From contig DATJVP010000137.1 of assembly GCA_035581425.1 (NCBI GenBank), positions 24,386 through 88,385 on the forward strand: 64,000 nt of DNA, given 5' to 3'. Position 1 is the stretch's first letter; each line of letters starts with the position of its first letter. Source of the stretch: DASZHJ01 sp035581425. GTDB taxonomy: Bacteria > Pseudomonadota > Alphaproteobacteria > ATCC43930 > CGMCC-115725. Below the pieces are notes generated by a model. The model was not told the DNA's origin, made no database searches, and saw only the letters and a list, made by a program, of their open reading frames with translations. Made by a program: the position numbers and the translations under genes. Positions 18,186 to 26,115 of the stretch are shown piece after piece.

Positions 18186-19178
18186 ATGGCGCGGATACTG
18201 TTGACGCATATCCCGGAAATGCTCGCGAACTACTACGGCGAGCGAGCGGTCGCGGCGTTGCGAAAGCTCGGCGAGGTCCGGCTCAACGAGACCGGGAAGG
18301 TGCTCGACGCCGCAGCGCTCGCGGAGGTTGCGCGGGGCTGCGAGATCGTGATCTCCGACCGGCAGACCGCGGCACCGGCGGCATTCTTCGAGCGCTCGCC
18401 CGATGTCGTCGCCTTCCTCCGTTGCGCCATCGACATCCGCAACATCGACGTCTCCGCCGCGAGCAAGGCCGGCATCCTCGTGACGCAGGCGACGGCGGGA
18501 TTCATCGCCTCCGTCTCCGAGCTCGCCATCGGCTTCATGGTCGATCTCTCCCGCCAGGTGCCGGCGGCGGTTGCGGAGTATCGGGCGGGCACCGAAGCCG
18601 GTGTCCGCATGGGGCGTCAATTGCAGGGCGCGACGCTCGGGATTCTCGGCTATGGCCAGATCGGGCTCTACCTCGCGCGGCTCGGTCGCGCGCTCGGGAT
18701 GACGGTGCTGGTGAGCGATCCCCACAAGACCGTGCTCGAGCCCGGCGTTCGTCAGGCGACCCAGGCGGAGGTGCTCGCGGCGTCGGATTTCGTCGTCTGT
18801 CTCGTCGTTGCGACCGAGGCGACGGAAAATTTGATGGACGCTTCGGCCTTCGCCCGAATGAAGCCCACGGCCTATTTCATCAACCTTTCGCGCGGCAATC
18901 TCGTGGATGAGGCGGCGCTGGAGCGGGCGCTCGACGAGCGCCGCATCGCCGGCGCCGCCATGGATGTGGGCCGCGCGCCCGATCAGCGGCCGTCGCTCCG
19001 TCTCGCGCGCCGCCCGGATGTGATCGCGACGCCGCACATCGCGGGGCTCACGCCCGAGGCGATCGAGCACCAGGCCTTCGATACCGTCGAGCAGGCGGCA
19101 GCGCTGGTCGCGGGTAAAATCCCGCCGCATGCCGTCAACACCGAGCACGCGACGCGGCTCGGGCGTCTAAGAGCGTGA
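18186..19178 (+). CDS. D-isomer specific 2-hydroxyacid dehydrogenase
   Basis: 330 residues from MARILLTHIPEML (AGGCGGAG just upstream). The NAD domain motif is GILGYGQIGLYLARL. The family signatures LMDASAFARMKPTAYFINLSRGNLVDE and the C-terminal catalytic HIAGLTPEA (His) are intact, as is the EATENLMD segment. It is divergent from the DapA-like gene and 13 bases before the amidohydrolase. It likely reduces or oxidises a small 2-hydroxy/2-oxo acid in the same local pathway. Confidence 0.88.
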   Translation: MARILLTHIPEMLANYYGERAVAALRKLGEVRLNETGKVLDAAALAEVARGCEIVISDRQTAAPAAFFERSPDVVAFLRCAIDIRNIDVSAASKAGILVTQATAGFIASVSELAIGFMVDLSRQVPAAVAEYRAGTEAGVRMGRQLQGATLGILGYGQIGLYLARLGRALGMTVLVSDPHKTVLEPGVRQATQAEVLAASDFVVCLVVATEATENLMDASAFARMKPTAYFINLSRGNLVDEAALERALDERRIAGAAMDVGRAPDQRPSLRLARRPDVIATPHIAGLTPEAIEHQAFDTVEQAAALVAGKIPPHAVNTEHATRLGRLRA

Positions 19179-19191
19179 GAGGAGAGTGGCG

Positions 19192-20022
19192 ATGACTTCT
19201 GGCATTCCGCGTCTCAAGGCGCCCAAGGGCACCTGCGACACGCATATTCATTTCTATGGCGCGGGCTATCCGGTCGCGCCGACCGCTATGGTGAAGCCAG
19301 CCCCGGCGACGGTCGACGCCTATCGCGAGATGACGCGGCGTCTCGGCATCGAGCGCACGATCGTCGTGCAGCCCACGACCTACGGCATGGACAATGCCTG
19401 CACCCTCGACGGCATCGCGGCGCTCGGCCCCGACAAAGCGCGCGGCATCGCAGTCGTCGACACCGACGTGAGCGATGCGGAGCTCCGGCGCCTCACCGCG
19501 GGCGGCATGCGTGGCATCCGCTTCTTTGCGCTTCCGGGAGGCGCGCTCCCCTGGGAGAAGTTCGACGCGCTGGCGGCGCGCGTCCAGAGCGTCGGCTGGC
19601 ACGTTCAGCTCCAGCTCGACGGGCGGCTGCTGCCAGAGCGCGAGGCGCAGATCCGACGCTGGCCCGGCCGCATCGTGATCGACCATCAGGGAAAGTTCCT
19701 GGAGCCGGTGCCGGTCGATCACCCGGCCTTCCGCTCGCTGCAGCGCCTCGTGGAGACGGGACGCGTCTGGGTCAAGCTCGCAGCGCCCTACGAGACGTCG
19801 AAGCTGGGTCCGCCTTACTTTGATGATGTGGGTCGGCTCGCTAAGGAGCTCGTCAAAGCGGCGCCGGAGCGGATGCTCTGGGCCAGCAATTGGCCGCATC
19901 CCTCCGTGGAGAAGAAGCCCGACGACGCGGTCCTGCTGGACATGCTCCTCGATTGGGCACCCGACCCGGCGGTGCGCCAGCGCATCCTCGTCGACAATCC
20001 GGCGGAGCTCTACGGCTTTTAA
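19192..20022 (+). CDS. Amidohydrolase family protein (2-pyrone-4,6-dicarboxylate lactonase-like)
   Basis: 276 residues from the ATG at 19192, 7 bases after AGAGGAG; the GTG at 19186 is too close to that site. The TIM-barrel metal motif is CDTHIHFYG near residue 20 (HxH), with RIVIDHQGK in mid protein. The C-terminal motif reads WASNWPHPS, so Asn stands where many LigI-type lactonases have Asp. The fold is that of amidohydrolase_2 enzymes acting on lactones or carboxylates. It is probably in one operon with the hydroxyacid dehydrogenase. Confidence 0.84.
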   Translation: MTSGIPRLKAPKGTCDTHIHFYGAGYPVAPTAMVKPAPATVDAYREMTRRLGIERTIVVQPTTYGMDNACTLDGIAALGPDKARGIAVVDTDVSDAELRRLTAGGMRGIRFFALPGGALPWEKFDALAARVQSVGWHVQLQLDGRLLPEREAQIRRWPGRIVIDHQGKFLEPVPVDHPAFRSLQRLVETGRVWVKLAAPYETSKLGPPYFDDVGRLAKELVKAAPERMLWASNWPHPSVEKKPDDAVLLDMLLDWAPDPAVRQRILVDNPAELYGF

Positions 20023-20027
20023 TCCTT

Positions 20028-20047
20028 CTCCCATCCTCGACGGGGGG
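20028..20047. repeat. Hairpin of a small dispersed repeat, left copy
   Basis: CTCCC, a 9-base loop ATCCTCGAC, then a run of six G form a short imperfect stem-loop six bases after the amidohydrolase stop, so it may act as a terminator. The same CCCATCCTCGACGGG core recurs at 22887 and, with three changes, at 34785. This suggests a REP-like genomic repeat. Confidence 0.5.
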
Positions 20048-20083
20048 TATAGGGATAGCGCCTGGAGTTGACACTTTTGGCAA
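20042..20083 (+). repeat. Left 42-bp terminal inverted repeat of the TIR/SBP segment
   Basis: Starts GGGGGGTATAG and ends GGAGTTGACACTTTTGGCAA. It matches the reverse complement of 22847-22888 at 39 of 42 positions when aligned by eye without gaps. Similarity fades on the inner side after GGCAA. A TTGACA hexamer at 20068-20073 faces inward toward the TIR gene. Confidence 0.85.
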
Positions 20084-20273
20084 CGAGAAGGCAAAGCACT
20101 CGGGGCAACCTCAAGACCGAGCGAAGGCTTGCTGTGTCTCATAGCTGAGCAGCGGCGTGCTGCCAATCTAGACTTAGCGATGTTCGAGTTGTTGGATTCG
20201 CTCCTCGGGCGTCTTCTCGAATAGACTATCAGCGTCATGACGCGTGAACTGCCTTGGGGGGCACCGCGGCAGC
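20084..20273. other. Non-coding leader upstream of the TIR gene
   Basis: About 190 bases between the left repeat and the TIR start. Stops interrupt all frames and no small ORF is convincing. The area just upstream of the start (CCTTGGGGGGCACC...) offers only a weak ribosome site. No tRNA or known riboswitch pattern is seen. Confidence 0.5.
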
Positions 20274-20999
20274 ATGGCTAGGAAGATCTTCATTAGCTAT
20301 CGTCGCCAGGATACCGCAGCCAATGCGCTCGGCATCTGCCAATATTTGGAACATGAGTTTGGTCAAAAGAACGTGTTCATTGACGTTGATATGCGCGCGG
20401 GAACTAAGTTCCCGAATGTGCTGGAACAGCGTCTGGCAGAATGCAAGGTAATGCTGGTTCTAATAGGACCAGATTGGCTAGGTGCTAAAGATGAACTTGG
20501 TCATCGACGGCTTGAAAAATTGGATGACTGGGTGCGCCTTGAGGTCTCACATGCGCTAAGACGAAATATTACCGTCATTCCCGTACTCGTGAATGGCGCT
20601 GCATTACCTGCCAGAGCAGAGCTGCCGGACAACATTCAGGGACTTCTCGATCATCAAGCCATTTCTGTCACGATCAACGGCTTCCGCCACGAAATGGCCG
20701 GGCTTGCACGCGATATCCGGGGAATCTCCGGATCCATGCGGGGGCGAGCTTACGGGGCAGTTGTGGCCGGATTTACGGCGTTAATTGTCGTGCTCGGCGC
20801 TATCGTCATGTTCGGAACACCCAACTTTTCGGAACGCATTTGGTCTTTCATTCCATTCCTGCACGCGGCGAAATCGGTGAAACCACATGGGCTTTGGGCG
20901 AGTGCTCCAGGTGAATGGGTGATGTATGCGTTCAACAATCGCCCGGCCGCTTTCTACTTTAGGCCCGACACCCTCAACGGTGAGGACATTCGAGGATGA
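20274..20999 (+). CDS. Membrane-anchored TIR domain protein
   Basis: 241 residues from MARKIFISYRRQD. A TIR_2-type domain covers residues ~3-150: KIFISYRRQD (box 1), VFIDVDMRAGTKF (box 2), VLIGPDWLG, and DWVRLEVSHAL with Glu90 in the position of the NADase Glu of catalytic TIRs (compare DWVHKE in SARM1). A single membrane helix spans ~161-180 (VVAGFTALIVVLGAIVMF). It is followed by a ~60-residue tail, probably extracytoplasmic, ending in a WVMYAFNNRPAAFYF segment. Its stop lies in an ATGA overlap with the SBP gene. It might act as an NAD-consuming immune effector or as a signalling adaptor; sequence alone cannot decide. Base composition suggests transfer. Confidence 0.82.
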   Translation: MARKIFISYRRQDTAANALGICQYLEHEFGQKNVFIDVDMRAGTKFPNVLEQRLAECKVMLVLIGPDWLGAKDELGHRRLEKLDDWVRLEVSHALRRNITVIPVLVNGAALPARAELPDNIQGLLDHQAISVTINGFRHEMAGLARDIRGISGSMRGRAYGAVVAGFTALIVVLGAIVMFGTPNFSERIWSFIPFLHAAKSVKPHGLWASAPGEWVMYAFNNRPAAFYFRPDTLNGEDIRG

Positions 21000-22588
21000 A
21001 CCGCATCAGTCGCCGAAAAGTCATCCGAGGCGCTGCCGCTGCCGCCGCAATGACGTTGGGCGCGCCGTCTGTCCAATCCCAGAAGGGCGAGCAGACCCTT
21101 CGTTTCATTGCGCAAGCTGATCTGAAAATTCTCGATCCCATCTGGACTACCGCCTATATCACGCGCAACCACGGATATCTGGTTTACGACACACTCTTTG
21201 GAACGGACGAGGACTCCCGGATCAAACCGCAAATGGTCGATCGGGTGGCCATCGCTCCGGACGCCATGAAGTACACATTCACGCTGCGCGATGGTCTCCG
21301 ATGGCACGACGGACATCCGGTTCTATCGGAAGACTGCGTGGAATCGCTGAAACGCTGGGGAAAGAAGGATCGCTTCGGGCAGCTCCTCATGGCGCATACG
21401 GGCAAGATCGCGCCCATTGATAAGAAAACATTTACGCTTGAGCTTACCGAGCGTTTTGGCCCTGTTCTCGATGCGCTGGGGAAGCCGTCAAACAACGTGC
21501 CCTTCATGATGCCGGCGCGGATAGCGGCCACTCCACCAGACGAGCCAATCAAGGAAATCGTCGGTTCCGGGCCGTTCAAGTTTGCGAGGGGCGAATGGCA
21601 GCCGGGCGAGCAGGTCGTATATCTGCGAAACGCCGACTATGAGGCACGCGACGAACCAGCGAGCGGATCGACTGGCGGCAAGAAGGTGTATGTCGATAAG
21701 GTTGTCTGGCGATACATGCCCGACCCTTGGGACGCCGCGGACGAGCTCGTAGCAGGCAAAGCGGACTGGTGGGAGCAACCGCCGCTCGACTTCATCTCGA
21801 AGGTGCAGCAGTACCCGGACCTGCAGACGTTCCTCATTGATTCGCTAGGGACGCAGGGCTGGCTGAGGCCGAACTGGCTCCATCCACCTTTCAACAATAA
21901 GAAGGCGCGCGAGGCACTGCTCCACATGATGGACCAGGCGACATATCTTGCTTGGGCCTTTGGACAGTCACAGTATTGCCGGACCTGCAATTCGGTATTT
22001 GCCTGCGATGGCCCGTACGCGACGAAGATCGGTGCCGAGCCGATCGCGGAGCACAACCTCGCACGAGCGAGGCAGCTCGTGCAGGAGTCGGGCTACGATG
22101 GCCAGACGGTGGTTGTGCTCCACGTCACCGACATTCCGTTCCTCAATGCCGCCGCAATCGTCACGCGCCAACGGCTGGAGTCGATCGGGTTCAAGGTTAT
22201 CCTCAAGGAAATGGATTGGTCCACAAGCCTGGTAGTTCGGTCGCGCAAGGATCCGCCCGACAAGGGCGGCTGGAACCTGCTTCACACCTGGTGGCAGGCG
22301 GCGGACGTGGCCAATCCCGCGGTCCACTTCGGTGTATCGGGCGCAGGCCCGCGCGCTTGGTTCGGATGGCCGGATGTCCCTCAGCTCGAGACGCTCGTTA
22401 GCGATTGGGTACGCGCGACCGACCAAGCGAAACGGAAGCAGATTGCCGACGAGATCCAGAAGGTCGCTCTAAGCCAAGTGACATACGTGCCTTGGGGCGA
22501 ATGGGTCCAGCCAACGGCTTTGCGAAGGAACGTCCAGGGCGTCCTCAAGTTCGCCGCGCCGATTTTCTGGAATCTGAGGATCGCATAG
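20996..22588 (+). CDS. ABC transporter substrate-binding protein, family 5, Tat-exported
   Basis: 530 residues; ATG overlaps the TIR stop (ATGA), with GAGGA upstream. A twin-arginine leader NRISRRKVIRGAAAAAAM precedes cleavage near VQSQKG. SBP_bac_5 features are ITRNHGYLVYDTLF, KYTFTLRDGLRWHDGHPV, VGSGPFKF, FNNKKAREALLHMMD and WGEWVQP near the C-terminus. Length is normal and the frame is intact. There is no permease or ATPase gene beside it, so it is an orphan binding protein, either serving a transporter elsewhere or used as a ligand sensor. Coupling to a TIR gene is unusual. Confidence 0.88.
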   Translation: MNRISRRKVIRGAAAAAAMTLGAPSVQSQKGEQTLRFIAQADLKILDPIWTTAYITRNHGYLVYDTLFGTDEDSRIKPQMVDRVAIAPDAMKYTFTLRDGLRWHDGHPVLSEDCVESLKRWGKKDRFGQLLMAHTGKIAPIDKKTFTLELTERFGPVLDALGKPSNNVPFMMPARIAATPPDEPIKEIVGSGPFKFARGEWQPGEQVVYLRNADYEARDEPASGSTGGKKVYVDKVVWRYMPDPWDAADELVAGKADWWEQPPLDFISKVQQYPDLQTFLIDSLGTQGWLRPNWLHPPFNNKKAREALLHMMDQATYLAWAFGQSQYCRTCNSVFACDGPYATKIGAEPIAEHNLARARQLVQESGYDGQTVVVLHVTDIPFLNAAAIVTRQRLESIGFKVILKEMDWSTSLVVRSRKDPPDKGGWNLLHTWWQAADVANPAVHFGVSGAGPRAWFGWPDVPQLETLVSDWVRATDQAKRKQIADEIQKVALSQVTYVPWGEWVQPTALRRNVQGVLKFAAPIFWNLRIA

Positions 22589-22846
22589 AGCGACGCAAGT
22601 GCTTTCTCTATGCGCAGTCGCGTAGCGGGTTCGCGGTCATATCGTCGCGCGTGCCAAATCGAGCGAAAATCGCCGAGCCGATCGCCTCATCGTGCTTATC
22701 GGCGATATGGTCCGCTCAGGGTCATCATGCGACGAAGAGCGCCGAGCGCGCCACGTCCGGTTTACATTCAAAATCTGAACTGAGATCCTAGCTACGCGAC
22801 GACTGCTCCTCGCCGAAAAGCGGACATGCCTCTCGATGCCCTTCGT

Positions 22847-22888
22847 TTGCCAAAAGTGTCAACTCCTAGCGCTATCACTATACCCCCC
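22847..22888 (-). repeat. Right 42-bp terminal inverted repeat of the TIR/SBP segment
   Basis: Forward strand starts TTGCCAAAAGTGTCAACTCC and ends in a C-run. Its reverse complement matches 20042-20083 with three mismatches. The TGTCAA at 22857-22862 is a TTGACA on the minus strand, again pointing into the segment. Confidence 0.85.
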
Positions 22889-22909
22889 CATCCTCGACGG
22901 GAGAGGGAG
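22887..22909. repeat. REP-like 23-bp repeat, copy 2
   Basis: CCC, loop ATCCTCGAC, then GGGAGAGGGAG. Identical in its CCCATCCTCGACGGG core to the left copy at 20030, and 20 of 23 bases match 34785-34807. It directly abuts the right inverted repeat. Confidence 0.6.
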
Positions 22910-23007
22910 TCCGGCTTGGCGGGGCGGTTCGCCGCTTGCTAGTATGCCGCGCTCCGAAGGCGGCTCGCAGAATGGCCGCCGTGCCGATACTCGAAGGGAG
23001 GTATCTC

Positions 23008-24195
23008 TTGATCCGCAAGACACTCGCTCTCGGCGCGTTCGCGCTCGCGCTTTCCGCCGCAGCCTCCGGCGTGCGCGCGGCCGACGCCTACAAGATCAAC
23101 GTCATCCTGCCGCTCACGGGACAGGCTTCCTTCCTCGGCAAGGAGGAGCAGGTCGCGCTGCAAATCGCGGAGAAGTTCATCAACAAGAACGGCGGCATCC
23201 AGGGCCAGCCCGTGGAATTCGTCTTCTTCGACGACACCTCGAGCCCGCAGACCGGCGTCCAGCTCGTGAAGCAGGTGACGGCCGATAAGCCGGCGATAAT
23301 CCTAGGCTCCTCGCTGGTCGCGATCTGCAACGCGATGGCGCCGCTCGTCAGCAACGGTCCCGTGCACTACTGCTTCTCGCCGGGCGTCCATCCCGAGGCC
23401 GGGAGCTACTCCTTCAGCTCCAGCGTTTCCACGCACGACCTGCAAAAGGCGCTCTTCCGCTATTTCCGCGAGCAGGGCTGGAAGCGGATCGCGATCATGA
23501 CCTCGAGCGACGCGACCGGCCAAGACGCCGAGCGCGGCATCGACGAGACCATCGGCATTCCCGAATACAAGGACGCAGGCCTCACGATCGTCGAGCGCGT
23601 GCACTTCAACACGACCGACGTGAGCGTCGCTGCTCAGATCGAGAAGGTGAAGGCCGCGAAGCCCGACGCCTTCGTCGCCTGGAGCACGGGAACGCCGATC
23701 GCGACGGTCTTCAAGGGGATCGTGCAGGCGGGCCTCGATGTGCCCACCGCGACCACCGACGGCAATATGACCTACGCGCAGATGGAGCGCTATGCGGAGT
23801 TCCTGCCGAAGCAGCTCTACATCCCCGCGGCGCTCTGGCCGGCCTATGGCGCGCCGGTGAAAGTCGATCCCGCCGTCGCCAAGGCGCAGGAAGAGTTCTA
23901 TGCGGAGTTCAAGGCCGCGGGGGTCAAGCCGGACATCGCGGCCTCGCTCGCCTGGATGCCCGCGATGATCCTCACGGAGGCGCTGCGCAAGCTCGGGCCC
24001 AAGGCGACTGCGGCGGAGCTCCGCGAGTTCATCTCGAAGATCAAGGGATTGCCGGGGATCGATGGCACCTTCGACTTCGTCAAGATCCCGCAGCGCGGCC
24101 TCGATGACGGCAATTCCGTGGTAACGCGCTGGGACGCCGGAAAGGGGACTTGGGTCGTGCTGAGCCAGCCCGGAGGTATTCCGATCGGCAAATAG
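23008..24195 (+). CDS. Branched-chain amino acid ABC transporter substrate-binding protein (LivK-like)
   Basis: 395 residues from a TTG at 23008 with GGGAGG 5-6 bases upstream; an ATG at 22972 has no site and would add residues before the signal peptide. Sec leader LALGAFALALSAAASGVRA ends at AADAYK. The periplasmic-binding-protein type 1 fold reads INVILPLTGQASFLGKEEQ, FINKNGGIQGQPV, FFDDTSSPQT, and ASLAWMPAMILTEALRKLG near the end. It heads a complete Liv-type cassette with fused permease and two ATPases. The ligand may be an amide, urea or aromatic acid as well as an amino acid. Confidence 0.88.
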   Translation: MIRKTLALGAFALALSAAASGVRAADAYKINVILPLTGQASFLGKEEQVALQIAEKFINKNGGIQGQPVEFVFFDDTSSPQTGVQLVKQVTADKPAIILGSSLVAICNAMAPLVSNGPVHYCFSPGVHPEAGSYSFSSSVSTHDLQKALFRYFREQGWKRIAIMTSSDATGQDAERGIDETIGIPEYKDAGLTIVERVHFNTTDVSVAAQIEKVKAAKPDAFVAWSTGTPIATVFKGIVQAGLDVPTATTDGNMTYAQMERYAEFLPKQLYIPAALWPAYGAPVKVDPAVAKAQEEFYAEFKAAGVKPDIAASLAWMPAMILTEALRKLGPKATAAELREFISKIKGLPGIDGTFDFVKIPQRGLDDGNSVVTRWDAGKGTWVVLSQPGGIPIGK

Positions 24196-24225
24196 GCTCC
24201 GGGGCGGCTGCGAAAGGCGCCGCGG

Positions 24226-26115
24226 GTGGACGCCTTCGTACAGATCGTCATCGGGGGATTGCTCCAGGGCAGCCTCTTCGCGGTGGTCGCCTTGGGCTTC
24301 TCGCTGGTCTTTCGCATGACGGGCGTCATCAACCTCGCGCAGGGCGCATTCTGCGTGCTGGGCGCCCTCACCGCCGTGACGCTCGAGGAGAGGCTGGGGC
24401 TGCCGCCGCTCGCGGCGGTGCCGCTGGCGACGCTTGCGGCGACGGCGTTGGGCCTTGCCTTGGGTTTCACCGCCTTCGTGCCGGGCCTGGCGCGTCTCCC
24501 CAACAGCAGCATGCTCATGCTGACGGCAGGACTCCTCACTTTCGTCCAGGGTCTCATGCTGGTGGGCTGGGGCGGCGATCCTTATTCGCTTCGGCCTTTC
24601 TCCGGCGAGGCGCCGGCGATCGTGCTGGGCATGCGCATCCCGACTCAGGGTTTCTGGATCGCGGGCATGACCCTGCTCATCATTCTCGCCTTCTGGTATC
24701 TCTTCGCGCGCACGACGCTCGGGAAGGCGCTGCAGGCCTCGGCCGAGAATCCGACGGCAGCGCGGCTCATGGGGATCGACGTCGAGGGCATGGCGCTCAT
24801 GAGCTTCGCGCTCGCGGCCTGCATCGGCGCCCTCGGCGGCATCTTCGTGGCACCGATTCTCGCGGTGCAATTCGACACGAGCCAGCTCTTCACCATCAAC
24901 GGCTTTATCTCGGTGGCGATCGGCGGCATGGGCTCCTTCGTGGGCGCCGTCATCGGCGGCCTCGTTCTCGGTGTCGCGGAGCAGCTTGCCGCGGGCTATA
25001 TCTCCGCGCTTTTCAGCAACGCGCTGGCGCTCGGGCTGTTGCTGGCGACGCTGCTGCTGCGGCCGAGCGGGCTCTTCGCGATCGGTCGCGCGCGGCGGAC
25101 CGATGTGCGGGAGGCGCAGCACGTCTATCCCGCGATCGTGCGCCTGCGCGGCCGCGGCGCCGCGCTCGTGGGAGCGGCAGCGCTCGCGGTGATCCTCGCG
25201 ATCCCGCTCGTCGTCAGCGATCCCGGCCTCATGAGCTCGCTCGTCATCACGGGGATCCTCTTCATCGGCGTGATCGGCCTCGACGTGCTCATGGGGTTTG
25301 CCGGGCAGGTCAGCCTCGGGCAGGGCGGCTTCATGGCGATCGGCGGCTATGTCGCGGCAATCCTCGCTACGACTTACCATTGGCCGCCGCTCATCGGGAT
25401 CGCTCTCGGCTGCCTCGCGGCGCTGATGTGCGCGCTGCTGCTCTCGCTCGCGACGACACGGCTCCGCGGACACTATCTCGCGCTGGCGACCCTCGCTTTC
25501 GGCCTCGTGGTTGATTCCCTCGACGTCGGGATGATGGAGACGACCGGCGGCCCGTCCGGTCTCGTGGGTGTGCCCGCGCTCAGCGTCGGCGGCTTCGCCT
25601 TCGACAGCGACCGCCGCATGTACTATCTCGTCGTGGGGATAGCGGTGGTGCTGGTGCTGGCGCTCCTGGGCGCCATGCGCAGTTCCTTCGGCCGCTCGCT
25701 GATGGCGATCCGTGCCGATCGTCTCGCGGCCGGCGCTCTCGGCATCAACGTCGCTCGCGTGAAGATGGCGGCCTTCGCGATCGCTGCCGTGCTGGGCTCG
25801 CTCGCGGGCAGCCTCTACGCCTTCTACTTTCACTACCTCTCACCGGAGATGGTGGGGACGCAGCGTTCTTTCGAGATGATCACCATGCTCGTGATCGGCG
25901 GGGAGGGGACGCTGGTGGGATCGCTTCTCGGCGTCGCGCTCCTGACATTGCTGCCGACGCTGGTGCAGTCGCTGGCGCTCTACAAGATCCTGGCGGAGGG
26001 CTTGCTGCTGGTGCTCGCCTTCAGCTTCCTGCCGGAAGGCATGTTCGGCGGCCTCGCCAGGCTTTTCCGGCGGCGGCCCGCGCCGCGGTTCGCTCCGGCG
26101 GAGGGCACGCCGTGA
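24226..26115 (+). CDS. Fused LivH-LivM branched-chain amino acid permease
   Basis: 629 residues from a GTG at 24226. The N-terminal half is LivH-like: VALGFSLVFRMTGVINLAQGAF and TLGKALQASAENPTAARLMGI. The C-terminal half from ~residue 325 is LivM-like: IGVIGLDVLMGFAGQVSLGQGGF, and SFGRSLMAIRADRLAAGALGINVAR. Both permease domains in one chain is a known arrangement; single genes of about 290-320 residues are the norm. Together with the next two ATPases it gives a full importer. It ends in a GTGA overlap with livG. Confidence 0.9.
   Translation: MDAFVQIVIGGLLQGSLFAVVALGFSLVFRMTGVINLAQGAFCVLGALTAVTLEERLGLPPLAAVPLATLAATALGLALGFTAFVPGLARLPNSSMLMLTAGLLTFVQGLMLVGWGGDPYSLRPFSGEAPAIVLGMRIPTQGFWIAGMTLLIILAFWYLFARTTLGKALQASAENPTAARLMGIDVEGMALMSFALAACIGALGGIFVAPILAVQFDTSQLFTINGFISVAIGGMGSFVGAVIGGLVLGVAEQLAAGYISALFSNALALGLLLATLLLRPSGLFAIGRARRTDVREAQHVYPAIVRLRGRGAALVGAAALAVILAIPLVVSDPGLMSSLVITGILFIGVIGLDVLMGFAGQVSLGQGGFMAIGGYVAAILATTYHWPPLIGIALGCLAALMCALLLSLATTRLRGHYLALATLAFGLVVDSLDVGMMETTGGPSGLVGVPALSVGGFAFDSDRRMYYLVVGIAVVLVLALLGAMRSSFGRSLMAIRADRLAAGALGINVARVKMAAFAIAAVLGSLAGSLYAFYFHYLSPEMVGTQRSFEMITMLVIGGEGTLVGSLLGVALLTLLPTLVQSLALYKILAEGLLLVLAFSFLPEGMFGGLARLFRRRPAPRFAPAEGTP

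Larger units (their letters stand above)
20042..22888. mobile_element. Putative inverted-repeat-bounded insertion carrying TIR and Tat-SBP genes
   Basis: A 2.85-kb segment whose ends are 42-bp imperfect inverted repeats. The TIR gene is visibly poorer in GC than its surroundings; for example the line 20341-20400 has 25 G+C of 60 by hand count, against 42 of 60 at 19501-19560. No transposase or integrase is encoded inside, so the unit would be non-autonomous or an immobile relic. No clear target-site duplication was found. The repeats could alternatively be independently placed copies of a genomic repeat in opposite orientation. Confidence 0.5.
22589..23007. other. Intergenic region right of the orphan SBP, including the right repeat
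   Basis: About 420 bases without a supportable gene. Short open frames exist (for example 22405-22791 and one reading through the repeat from 22836), but they have no family features and no ribosome site. The stretch contains the right inverted repeat (22847-22888), the hairpin repeat (22887-22909) and the leader of the next gene with GGGAGG at 22997-23002. Confidence 0.6.

Noticed and set aside
20023..20273. tRNA or att site at the cassette edge
   Set aside because: No cloverleaf or CCA end is visible and no tRNA fragment flanks the insert; the boundaries are defined only by the inverted repeats.
22405..22791. 128-codon ORF after the orphan SBP
   Set aside because: Mostly overlaps the SBP gene in another frame, no ribosome site and no recognisable features.
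22836..23288. ORF reading through the right inverted repeat
   Set aside because: The same peptide-like string appears from the left repeat in the opposite orientation, which shows it is repeat translation rather than a gene; livK occupies the rest.
23302..25833. 843-codon open frame on the minus strand
   Set aside because: It lies antisense to livK and the LivH-LivM fusion, is extremely rich in Arg/His/Glu and matches no family; it is a GC-bias shadow.
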